NCBI RefSeq assembly: GCF_050487225.1
Contig: NZ_JBKQGY010000002.1
Coordinates: 124,001-188,000, forward strand
Direction of reading: 5' to 3'
Length of the DNA stretch: 64,000 bases
DNA from: Paenalcaligenes sp050487225
GTDB lineage: Bacteria; Pseudomonadota; Gammaproteobacteria; Burkholderiales; Burkholderiaceae_B
A program made the position numbers and the translations under genes. Each line of letters opens with the position of its first letter. The first letter of the stretch is position 1. Shown piece by piece: positions 53,618 through 61,661 of the stretch. Under the pieces are notes generated by a model. The model made no database searches. It had not been told where the DNA came from and saw nothing but the letters and a program-made list of their open reading frames with translations.

Positions 53618-54820
53618 ATGAATGTCCCGTTTTCTCCAGTAATTACGTCGTTGCTGGAAACAGATCTCTACAAATTTACGATGTGGCAGGCCATGCTGCA
53701 TCGCCATCCAGCCACTCAAGCACGCTACGAGTTCTTGTGCCGTAACCAGACTGCCTACCCTATGGCTGAGCTGGCAGAAGAAGTAGAGGCGCAGCTGAAT
53801 CATCTGTGCAGCCTGCACTTCAGCCAAGAAGAATTAGACTACCTGAGCCAACTGCGCTACCTGAAGTCTGACTTCATCGATTTCCTGTCACTCTTTCGCT
53901 TTCAACGCCGTTTTATACGCGTGGAAACCGATGGCGAACGCCTGATCATCATTGCCGAAGGCCCACAAGTACACGTGATGGGCTTCGAGATTTTTGTGCT
54001 CGCCATTGTGAACGAGCTGTACTTCAGACGCTTTGATCCGCTGACGCTGCTGACCGAAGGCCGCCAACGTCTGGCAGATAAAATCCAACGCCTAAAACAC
54101 TTTGGCCAAGAAAAACAAGAAATCTTCAGTTTTGACGTATCGGATTTCGGTCTACGTAGACGCTACAGTGCTGCATGGCACGATGAAGTCATCGGCACCT
54201 TAGCACGCCAAGTACCTGAGTTCTTCAAAGGTACTTCTAACGTTTACTTAGCCAGAAAACACAACTTGGTGCCCATCGGCACCATGGCACACGAATATTT
54301 CCAATCCTTCCAAGCTTTTGGCTCCGTGCGCTTACGCGACTTCCAAAAGGCTGCCATGGAAGACTGGGTGCAAGAATACCGTGGGGACTTGGGTATTGCC
54401 CTCACCGACACCGTAGGCATGCAAGCCTTCCTCAACGATTTCGACCTGTACTTCGCCAAACTGTTTGATGGTTTGCGCCATGACTCTGGCGATCCATACT
54501 GGTGGGGCGACTTGGCCATTGAGCACTACCGAAAACTGCGCATAGACCCTAAATCCAAACGCCTAGTATTTTCGGATGGCCTGACTATAGACAGCGCCAT
54601 TGCGCTGTATAGATACTTCGGTAGCCGCATACAGGTTGGTTTTGGTATAGGTACTAGCCTGACCAACGACATGGGCACACAGCCCTTGAATATCGTCATG
54701 AAACTGGTCAGCTGCAACGGTGCGTCTACCGCAAAACTGTCTGACTCGGCGGGTAAAACCATGTGCGATGATGAAACCTTCCTCGCCTACCTGCGTCAGG
54801 TGTTTAACCACTACCAGTAA
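53618..54820 (+). CDS. pncB: Nicotinate phosphoribosyltransferase
   Basis: PncB makes nicotinate mononucleotide from nicotinate and PRPP with ATP use, for NAD salvage. The 400-residue product has SLLETDLYKFTMWQAML at the start, GTMAHEYFQSFQA with the phosphorylatable histidine, RHDSGDPYWW and GFGIGTSLTND with SDGL before it, all family marks. Length matches E. coli PncB. The inverted repeat just upstream may be regulatory. It is followed 29 bases later by a flavin-fold gene. Confidence 0.96.
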   Translation: MNVPFSPVITSLLETDLYKFTMWQAMLHRHPATQARYEFLCRNQTAYPMAELAEEVEAQLNHLCSLHFSQEELDYLSQLRYLKSDFIDFLSLFRFQRRFIRVETDGERLIIIAEGPQVHVMGFEIFVLAIVNELYFRRFDPLTLLTEGRQRLADKIQRLKHFGQEKQEIFSFDVSDFGLRRRYSAAWHDEVIGTLARQVPEFFKGTSNVYLARKHNLVPIGTMAHEYFQSFQAFGSVRLRDFQKAAMEDWVQEYRGDLGIALTDTVGMQAFLNDFDLYFAKLFDGLRHDSGDPYWWGDLAIEHYRKLRIDPKSKRLVFSDGLTIDSAIALYRYFGSRIQVGFGIGTSLTNDMGTQPLNIVMKLVSCNGASTAKLSDSAGKTMCDDETFLAYLRQVFNHYQ

Positions 54821-54849
54821 GCTAACTCTGGCTTTTCCATTAAGCGCTT

Positions 54850-55338
54850 ATGTCCACACATCAAGTTTTTTTGGATTCGCTGTACCAGTTGCTGCAACAG
54901 CAACGACTGGCTTCATTCGGCACCCTAACGAATCAAGGGCTGCCTTTTGTGTCCATGGTGCCGTTTGCCCTAGATGCGGAACATGGTCGACTGCTCATAC
55001 ACATCAGCGACATGGCGGCCCACACACGCTACCTAAAAGAGCGCCCTCAAGCCTCGCTGATGATTTGCCAAACACCGACTGAAGATGCCGGTGTGCACGA
55101 TCTGCCCAGAGTCACACTACAAGTAGAAGCTACGCTACTAGAGCGCAACACCCCAGAACGTGAAGCGGCACGCGACACCTACTTGGGCCGCTTCCCTGAT
55201 GTGGCCTTTATGACGGACTTCACCGACTTCCATTTCTTTGCGCTTACCGTGCAGCGTGTACGACACGTAGCAGGATTTGGTGCGGCTCGTACGCTCAGTG
55301 CGGAAGATGTTTGCGCTCGTATACGCCAAGGGGCGTGA
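54850..55338 (+). CDS. Pyridoxamine 5'-phosphate oxidase-fold protein, HugZ-like
   Basis: The 162-residue protein matches the split-barrel FMN-binding fold seen in HugZ haem-degrading enzymes and related proteins: a start LQQQRLASFGTLTNQGLPFVSMVPFALD in pieces, IHISDMAAHTRYLK, and a late DFHFFALTVQRVRHVAGFG. The usual C-terminal haem-binding DUF2470 domain of full-length HugZ is missing, so a haem role is uncertain. Same strand as pncB, 29 bases downstream. Its 3' end borders the degenerate repeat array. Confidence 0.8.
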   Translation: MSTHQVFLDSLYQLLQQQRLASFGTLTNQGLPFVSMVPFALDAEHGRLLIHISDMAAHTRYLKERPQASLMICQTPTEDAGVHDLPRVTLQVEATLLERNTPEREAARDTYLGRFPDVAFMTDFTDFHFFALTVQRVRHVAGFGAARTLSAEDVCARIRQGA

Positions 55339-55441
55339 GACTTTTTCTGCACTGCTAAACCCTGCGGCAGATGACAGGGACATTCTCGCTGGTACTCTCC
55401 CCTGCTGCTCTATCTCTACGCCAGATAAAAAGAGACACGGC

Positions 55442-56095
55442 CACAAATACAAAAAGTATTCCTGCAGCTCCCCTCCCAACATGGGCGATGAGTGCCGCCT
55501 CAATATACTCAACCATTGGCTGCTGTAGCTAGCACTGCGAAAAGTATTTTTTAATTTGTACACCAAATAAAAAAATACTTTCCTCCGTTTTCCCTTCATC
55601 GCTTGCAACGGTTTTTAGTGTGGTTGCCATTGAGGCTAACGCGTACTTCTGTGACAGATGAAAGGGGCTGCCTTACTAGCCCTTTAAGAACCCGAGGAAC
55701 GCTATGCAAGATGCTAAAACGCGTGACCATCGCCACAGAATAAAGGGCTGTAAGCCTCACCGCATTTAGAACAATCGAAGGGGTGAAGGGATACTTTTTT
55801 GATTTAGTATCTCAAATCACAAAAAGTTTTCTGCAATCCCCTGCGTATGCAATGGATGCTGCCTCAACATGCTCACCACTAACTGCCGTAGCTTGCAACG
55901 AGTTAGGGATAAATTGCCGTTGAAGGTGATGGATAGTTCTGTCGCTGAAAATACCGCGACCACAGAAAGGTCTGTAAACCTCACCACATTCAAAACAACC
56001 GGGGGACGGAGAGGAAACTTTTTTGATTTGGTGTACAAATCACAAAAAGTATTCCTGCAGTTCCCAGCGCATGCGATGAATGCAGCAGTTCACAC
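55442..56095. repeat. Degenerate array of a related 150-300-base repeat
   Basis: The 870 bases between 55339 and 56209 hold no convincing gene but several diverged copies of one sequence. The 3' halves recur in direct orientation at 55442-55530, 55811-55892 and 56033-56095; 19 identical bases, ACAAAAAGTATTCCTGCAG, occur at 55449-55467 and 56042-56060. The 5' halves recur at 55731-55805 and 55959-56030 (CCACAGAA then GGGCTGTAAGCCTCACC). A linker (GCTTGCAACG then TTGCC) repeats at 55601 and 55891. A segment at 55531-55600 is an inverted copy: ATTTGGTGTACAAAT at 56026-56040 has its exact complement at 55554-55568. Single-base indels break any shared reading frame, so it looks non-coding. Confidence 0.75.
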
Positions 56096-56142
56096 TTCTC
56101 CTTACTCACAGTAAGAAGCAACAAACCACCGCCACAAACAAC

Positions 56143-56167
56143 AAACCCCCGGCAAAACCAGGGGTTT
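56143..56167 (-). terminator. Weak hairpin downstream of apt
   Basis: AAACCCC and GGGGTTT pair across a GC-containing interior loop. On the minus strand a T-rich stretch follows. It is the best candidate for an apt terminator, but it lacks a clean T run. Confidence 0.4.
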
Positions 56168-56209
56168 AGTAGCAACCATAACGCCAGCCTACACTGGCAA
56201 CCTTATGTA

Positions 56210-56785
56210 TTACTGACCAGGCAGAGCATCTGGATCAGGCAGCGACTCATCAAACTCACACACGGTGTACACCGGCAAGCCTGTTTCGCGCACACCCGCT
56301 GAACCACCCAAATCAGGCAGATCAATGATGGCAGCCGCTTCAATCACATTCGCACCCAAACGCTGCAACAAACGCGATGCCGCAATCATGGTACCGCCTG
56401 TGGCGATCAGGTCATCAATCAACAATACTCGCTGACCAGGACGTACTGAGTCAGTATGCATCTCTACCGATGCATTACCGTACTCCAAGGAGTACTCTTC
56501 AGCGACAGTCTGGAAAGGCAATTTGCCTTTTTTGCGTACGGGAACAAAGCCCAGATTCAGTTCGTAGGCCAATACAGACCCAACAATAAAACCACGCGCA
56601 TCAATACCAGCAATCAAGTCCAGGCGCTGACGCATGTAGCGATATACGAATAAATCAATCAGTACACGGAACGCTTGAGGATCTTGCAACACAGGCGTAA
56701 TGTCACGGAACATCACGCCTGGCTTTGGCCAGTCCGGTACGCTGCGTATCGTGTTACGGATGTAATTAGCGGGATCAGTATGCAT
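56210..56785 (-). CDS. apt: Adenine phosphoribosyltransferase
   Basis: Apt salvages adenine to AMP using PRPP. The 191-residue protein has the type-I PRTase motif VLLIDDLIATGGTM, the IAGIDARGFIVGS element for PRPP and adenine binding, and an N-terminal IRSVPDWPKPGVMFRDITPVL. The C-terminus is about 10 residues longer than in E. coli. I use ATG 56785 (MHTDPANYIR); a GTG extension to 56818 is less likely. It stands alone, downstream of cydC on the same strand with a 117-base gap. Confidence 0.96.
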   Translation of the reverse strand: MHTDPANYIRNTIRSVPDWPKPGVMFRDITPVLQDPQAFRVLIDLFVYRYMRQRLDLIAGIDARGFIVGSVLAYELNLGFVPVRKKGKLPFQTVAEEYSLEYGNASVEMHTDSVRPGQRVLLIDDLIATGGTMIAASRLLQRLGANVIEAAAIIDLPDLGGSAGVRETGLPVYTVCEFDESLPDPDALPGQ

Positions 56786-56902
56786 GTTTCTACTAACTCT
56801 AGACACAAAAAAGGCCACAGCGCAGGATGCACTGCAGGCACATGTGCAGTGTACACAATAGCACCAGATAAAACCGGGAACGTATCCTAAAAGGAACGTT
56901 CG

Positions 56903-58561
56903 CTAGGAGACCTGCTGTAATGTGTCGCCCTGCACTTGCCATTCTTGTTCGAAGCATCCCTCGGGCACTTCATCATGGCTCACCATGATAACGCTACGTG
57001 TACCGGCAAACTGCAATACGTCTTGTAGCAAGGCATGCGCATTGGTTCTGTCTAGGCCACTAGTGGGCTCATCTAAGAACCACACACTCGCAGGAGCCAG
57101 CACAATACGTGCCAAACATACTCTACGCGCTTGGCCTGTGGATAAGGTATTACCACCCTCACCTATCCAACTGTCTAAGCCATCAGGCAAACTGCGTACA
57201 AAATCAGCAAGACGTACACGCTGTAACGCATCCCACAGTTGTTCGTCCGTCGCCTGTGCGCAGCCCAGCGTTAGGTTATAGCGTAGGCTACCCATGAACA
57301 CCGTAGAGTGCTGCGACAGCAAGGCAAAACGTTGGAAACGCTGGTCGGTAGGACTTTGCTGTACATCGACATCACCGTACAACACCTGCCCGACCAACGC
57401 TGGTTGCACCCCCATCAAGGTTTGCAGCAATGTAGTTTTGCCTGAACCACTGACGCCACGTATTAAGCACCTACCACCTTGTGGAATGTGTAATGTCACG
57501 TCTTTCAACAACGGCACTTGCACATCAAAACCCACGCGCAAACCCTGTGTAAACAGTACACCGTGATCAGGTAACGGGGTAGAACCAGAGGGCATTTTCT
57601 CATCAACGCTGCGCAGCATACCCAAGCGTGATGCTGCAGCACTGGCCACACCTAAGCCTGCTGCACCTCGCATTAAAGGTGCCATGATTTCGAATAGCCC
57701 TAACGCCCCCAGTAACAAACCTACCCACATTGGGCCGGTCAGCAACTCTTTGCTGTAAGCATCCAAACCTATCACTACCAACGCCACCAAGGTCAGCGCC
57801 ATGCAGCACTGCTGCCACAAGCTACCTAGGCTAGCCATGGCGGCCAACTTTTCACGTTGTTTTGACAACGCCTGGCTTAACTGCTCAAAACGCGCCTGTG
57901 CTTTGTCAGTGGCATTAAACACCACCACATCCACGTGCGCCGCAATCGTGTCGTGTAATACGCTACGGGCCTGAGCCACTTGCGCCGCCAATTGCATACC
58001 ACCCGCGGCCGCTCTACGTGCCACCACATAAGGCACCAATACAGCCGCAATTAAGATCACCAACGCCAGAGCCACTCCGCCCCATGGCATTTGTGATCCT
58101 GTTAAAAGCGCATACATGCCACCGCCCAGCAAGGCCGTACACGTAGGCACTACCAACAGCAAATACACACTATCCAAACGCTCTACGTCATTCACCAAAC
58201 GAGCTACCAAGTCGCCATCACGGTACTTAGCTAACTCAGACGGTGGTAGTTGCATCAATTGCGCAAAGGTTTGTGCTCGTATTTCTGCCTGCAATTCCAA
58301 GGTGACGGTGTGACCTGCTATACGCTCCACATAGCGCGAAGCAATACGCCACATGGATAACCCACGCACCAAGGCCGATGGCCCAAACAAATTAAAGCTA
58401 GTCATGGAGGCTGCAAGAAACGCCCCCGTCAAAAACCAACCTGCTACGGCGAGCAACCCTACCCCAGCGACGACAGTACCCAGCGCCACCAAGATGCTGC
58501 CCACGACCAACCAACGACGTCGTACTAACCAATCACGACACAATCCCCACCATAGCGTCAT
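56903..58561 (-). CDS. cydC: Cysteine/glutathione ABC exporter subunit CydC
   Basis: CydC pairs with CydD in the inner-membrane ABC transporter needed to assemble cytochrome bd; the heterodimer has been reported to export cysteine and glutathione and to bind haem. The 552-residue half-transporter has six predicted membrane helices then an ATPase domain: Walker A SGSGKTTLL, signature LSTGQARRVCLA, Walker B WFLDEPTSGLD. ATG 58561 overlaps the cydD stop as ATGA; a longer frame to 58600 runs into cydD. Confidence 0.93.
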   Translation of the reverse strand: MTLWWGLCRDWLVRRRWLVVGSILVALGTVVAGVGLLAVAGWFLTGAFLAASMTSFNLFGPSALVRGLSMWRIASRYVERIAGHTVTLELQAEIRAQTFAQLMQLPPSELAKYRDGDLVARLVNDVERLDSVYLLLVVPTCTALLGGGMYALLTGSQMPWGGVALALVILIAAVLVPYVVARRAAAGGMQLAAQVAQARSVLHDTIAAHVDVVVFNATDKAQARFEQLSQALSKQREKLAAMASLGSLWQQCCMALTLVALVVIGLDAYSKELLTGPMWVGLLLGALGLFEIMAPLMRGAAGLGVASAAASRLGMLRSVDEKMPSGSTPLPDHGVLFTQGLRVGFDVQVPLLKDVTLHIPQGGRCLIRGVSGSGKTTLLQTLMGVQPALVGQVLYGDVDVQQSPTDQRFQRFALLSQHSTVFMGSLRYNLTLGCAQATDEQLWDALQRVRLADFVRSLPDGLDSWIGEGGNTLSTGQARRVCLARIVLAPASVWFLDEPTSGLDRTNAHALLQDVLQFAGTRSVIMVSHDEVPEGCFEQEWQVQGDTLQQVS

Positions 58562-60336
58562 GATTGCACTCCTACCAAGGTTTGATCCTGCAGACTCCAT
58601 TGCTGCTGCAAACGCGCTGCAACAGCTGGATCGTGTGTAGCAATAATTAATGCTCTGTCAGCACAAAACGCCAAGATGGCATCCAGCACACGGTCACGGG
58701 TGTGGGTATCTAGGTGTGCGGTAGGCTCATCCATCAACACCAACTCTGGATCACACAAGAATAATCGGGCTAACGCGATACGCTGTAACTGCCCACCCGA
58801 TAAACCATACCCTCGCGTCCCTAACAAGGTTTGTAAGCCCGCATGCTGGGTACGCAGCACCTGTGCCATCTCTACCTTATCTAAGGCTTGCCACAGTTGT
58901 TCGTCGGTAGCCTCGGGCGCGGCCAGTTTAAGCACTTGCTCTACGGTTTCGCCCGATAAGAAGGGGTGTGCAGTCAATAAGCACACGCCCGGCAAAAACG
59001 CGTGCTCATCATCGGTTTGTTTGTCGGCTGTATATAACCGCACCTCGCCACCATGACGCGTACGCAGCCCCAAGAGACTTTCTAATAACGTCGTTTTACC
59101 GCTGCCACTGCTGCCTTGCAGCGCCACTGACTCACCCTTATTGACCGTAAAGGACACCGGTTTCAACAATACGGTATCGGTACCCGGTGCCGTTAAACTA
59201 AAACTCTCTGTTTGCAATATGGGCGTATCGCCCAGTGCATCCGTCATGGGGAAACGTACACTCACGCCCTCCCACTTTTCAGGGACAGCCTCTGTACAGG
59301 TGTGATCCACATGTTTAGACGGCACAGCAGGCAGGGTTTTAAAAATGCCTTCTAAGGAAGTAATGGCCGATTTAGCCTGAGCACGGTCGTGATAACTGGC
59401 GGCCATCTGGCGCAATGGTTGGTATACCTCGGGGGCCAAGAACAAACAGAACAAGCCTTGCTGTAGTGTCATACCGCTAAAGCTCTCGCCCAGCATGCCC
59501 AAATAGCTCAACCCTATATATACGGCTACACCCGCTACGCCCAGTGCCGCAAACAGTTCCAACACTGCCGAAGACAAGAAGGCAATACGCAATACCTTCA
59601 TGGTGGTTTTGCCTAAGTCTTGGCTGGCTTGCTGTACCGCTTCTACTTCTTCCTTGGCTCTGCCAAACAATACCAAGGTAAATACGCCTTTGACGCGGTC
59701 GCCAAAAACGCCAGATAAACGTTGTAAGGCTTGGTGGTATTTTTGGTTAGCCGCTTCTGCTCCCCAACCCACCAACGCCATAAAAACAGGGATCAACGGT
59801 GCTGTCAGCAACAGCAGCAGCCCCACGACGATATCCACGCCCATCGCAACTACGGCCAACAGTAATGGCAAAAACACCGCCGCCACGGCTGCAGACATGT
59901 AACGTTGCAAATAGCCCTCTAAGGCTTCCACGTGATCTATTAATGCGGTGGTCAGCTCACCCGATGGATGCTGACGCGACCACGCCGGCCCCTTATCCAG
60001 CAAACGCTGCATCAAGGTAGCCCGTAACCAATGTTTGATGTGTTCAGCACCAGAGTTAGCCGCACGCTCACCAGACCAGACCAACAGAGCTCTGACTAAT
60101 AAAAGTCCTGCCACAATGCTGATAGCGGGCCATAACTGCTGTAGCGCGGCATGACCGATGACGGCTCGGTCCAAAATATCTGCCAGCCACCAGGCCTGAA
60201 ACAAAAATAGCACCCCTGCTAACAAAGGTGCACATAATGCCCAGAGCATACGTCTGGGGGCTAGTCGCCACGATTGCGCTAGCCACCCCCCGCTACGTTT
60301 CGCGCGGGGGGAAGAAACAACCAAAGGTTTAGTCAC
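58558..60336 (-). CDS. cydD: Cysteine/glutathione ABC exporter subunit CydD
   Basis: The 592-residue CydD half-transporter has an N-terminal membrane domain and an ATPase domain with Walker A SSGSGKTTLLE, signature LSGGQLQRIALARL and Walker B LVLMDEPTAHLD. It starts with GTG at 60336, two bases after the cydX stop. A GC-only 8-bp inverted repeat (60286-60293 with 60304-60311) lies at codons 9-17 and could slow translation of this subunit. Confidence 0.93.
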   Translation of the reverse strand: MTKPLVVSSPRAKRSGGWLAQSWRLAPRRMLWALCAPLLAGVLFLFQAWWLADILDRAVIGHAALQQLWPAISIVAGLLLVRALLVWSGERAANSGAEHIKHWLRATLMQRLLDKGPAWSRQHPSGELTTALIDHVEALEGYLQRYMSAAVAAVFLPLLLAVVAMGVDIVVGLLLLLTAPLIPVFMALVGWGAEAANQKYHQALQRLSGVFGDRVKGVFTLVLFGRAKEEVEAVQQASQDLGKTTMKVLRIAFLSSAVLELFAALGVAGVAVYIGLSYLGMLGESFSGMTLQQGLFCLFLAPEVYQPLRQMAASYHDRAQAKSAITSLEGIFKTLPAVPSKHVDHTCTEAVPEKWEGVSVRFPMTDALGDTPILQTESFSLTAPGTDTVLLKPVSFTVNKGESVALQGSSGSGKTTLLESLLGLRTRHGGEVRLYTADKQTDDEHAFLPGVCLLTAHPFLSGETVEQVLKLAAPEATDEQLWQALDKVEMAQVLRTQHAGLQTLLGTRGYGLSGGQLQRIALARLFLCDPELVLMDEPTAHLDTHTRDRVLDAILAFCADRALIIATHDPAVAARLQQQWSLQDQTLVGVQS

Positions 60337-60338
60337 AG

Positions 60339-60476
60339 TTACTCATTAGACAGCGTTGAAGTATCGTTCTGTTGTCTGTTCTGTGAATTCACTACCCTTA
60401 ATTCAAACCACATGGCATTCAGGATAGAGAACGCACAAGCTAGACTCAAACCCAATATCCAAGAAAAGTACCACAT
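60339..60476 (-). CDS. cydX: Cytochrome bd oxidase small subunit CydX (YbgT family)
   Basis: A 45-codon gene, too short for usual ORF cut-offs, lies between cydB and cydD. The product opens MWYFSWILGLSLACAFSILNA in two pieces: the Trp-Tyr-Phe-Ser-Trp-Ile-Leu-Gly-Leu start and the single transmembrane helix are the hallmark of CydX/YbgT. It continues with MWFELR and a polar tail. CydX stabilises the CydAB haem b/d site. It starts at ATG 60476, 17 bases after the cydB stop, and ends 2 bases before the cydD GTG, so it is fully inside the operon. Confidence 0.92.
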   Translation of the reverse strand: MWYFSWILGLSLACAFSILNAMWFELRVVNSQNRQQNDTSTLSNE

Positions 60477-60493
60477 AATACAGCCCTCGCAAA

Positions 60494-61648
60494 TCAATAG
60501 GAATGGGGAGCGTTATGCACGCTGTCTGCCGTTACCTTGCCACGCATGACACTGTATACCCAGCTGGTGTATGCAATGATCATTGGTAAGAAGATGCAAG
60601 TAACCAACAGCATCACCCATAGAGTGAGATGGCTCGCGGACGCATCGTAGATCGTCAAGCCAGCATCGGGTTGCGATGACGATGGCAGCAAGAAAGGAAA
60701 CAGCGCGAAACCAAAGGTCAGCACTACCGCAATCACGGATACCGACGAGAAGAACACCGCCCACAGCGAACCACGCGACACGATCAACACCGCAGCTACT
60801 GCCGTCAAGACGGCAATAATAGGTGCCAACCACATCCAGCTGTAGAGACTGAAGTTCAGCATCCAACCACCCGCACCAGTCACTTCTACTGTTTTGCTCA
60901 ATGGGTTAGAGAATGCATCGGATACCAGTGCGGATGTCACAACTTGACCATCCAAACCGTAAGCCACCCACACCCCTGCGCCAATAAAGAGCAGCACCAT
61001 CAACAGGCCCGTGATTCTGGCACAACGTGTTGCACGCTGCGCAATCACACCGTCTGTTTTCCAAGACAGCACAACGGCACCTTGGAAAGCCAACAGCAAG
61101 ATACTGACCACACCAGTCAACAAAGCAAAGGGTGTGAACAAACCAAAGAAGCTACCTGTGTACAGTGGACGCAGAGTTTCGGGATCAAAACCAAATGGCA
61201 CGCCCAACAGCACGTTACCAATCGCCACCCCAAACACCAGCGCTGACACCACACCACTCAAGCACCAGATCGCATCCCAACGGTTACGCCACTGTTGCGA
61301 CTCCATCTTGCTGCGGTACTTAATCGCTACCGGACGCACAATCAGCGCGACCAACAGCAACAGCATGGCAAGGTAGAAACCTGAGAATGCCATCGCATAC
61401 AACACGGGCCATGCGGCAAAGATCGCACCACCGCCTAGAATCAACCATACCTGGTTACCTTCCCAGACAGGGCCAATCACGTTGTACAGCACACGTCGTT
61501 CATCATCGGTTTTGGCTACGGCTGGCAATAGCATCGCCACACCAATATCCGCCCCGTCCATCACGGCAAACAGTGCCAACAATACGCCTAGCAGCAACCA
61601 CCAAATAATGCGCAGGGTATCGTAATCAAGCAAAATAAATGAATCCAT
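60494..61648 (-). CDS. cydB: Cytochrome bd ubiquinol oxidase subunit II
   Basis: CydB forms a structural pair with CydA in the quinol oxidase. The 384-residue polytopic protein begins with the helix containing LRIIWWLLLGVLLALFAVMDGADIGV in pieces (the DG and ADIG residues are conserved) and has GPVWEGNQVWLILGGGA and PLYTGSFFGLFTPFALLTGV. It lies 13 bases after cydA. Confidence 0.96.
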   Translation of the reverse strand: MDSFILLDYDTLRIIWWLLLGVLLALFAVMDGADIGVAMLLPAVAKTDDERRVLYNVIGPVWEGNQVWLILGGGAIFAAWPVLYAMAFSGFYLAMLLLLVALIVRPVAIKYRSKMESQQWRNRWDAIWCLSGVVSALVFGVAIGNVLLGVPFGFDPETLRPLYTGSFFGLFTPFALLTGVVSILLLAFQGAVVLSWKTDGVIAQRATRCARITGLLMVLLFIGAGVWVAYGLDGQVVTSALVSDAFSNPLSKTVEVTGAGGWMLNFSLYSWMWLAPIIAVLTAVAAVLIVSRGSLWAVFFSSVSVIAVVLTFGFALFPFLLPSSSQPDAGLTIYDASASHLTLWVMLLVTCIFLPMIIAYTSWVYSVMRGKVTADSVHNAPHSY

Positions 61649-61661
61649 GGTTATCCCCTTA

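Noticed and set aside
55138..55608. 156-residue minus-strand frame overlapping the HugZ-like gene and the repeat array
   Set aside because: It runs antisense through the 3' end of a well-supported gene, and its N-terminal part lies in the inverted repeat copy. Other copies do not keep the frame because of single-base indels.
55869..56114. 81-residue plus-strand frame inside the repeat array
   Set aside because: The frame is confined to one repeat copy, has no ribosome site and is not shared at protein level with the other copies.
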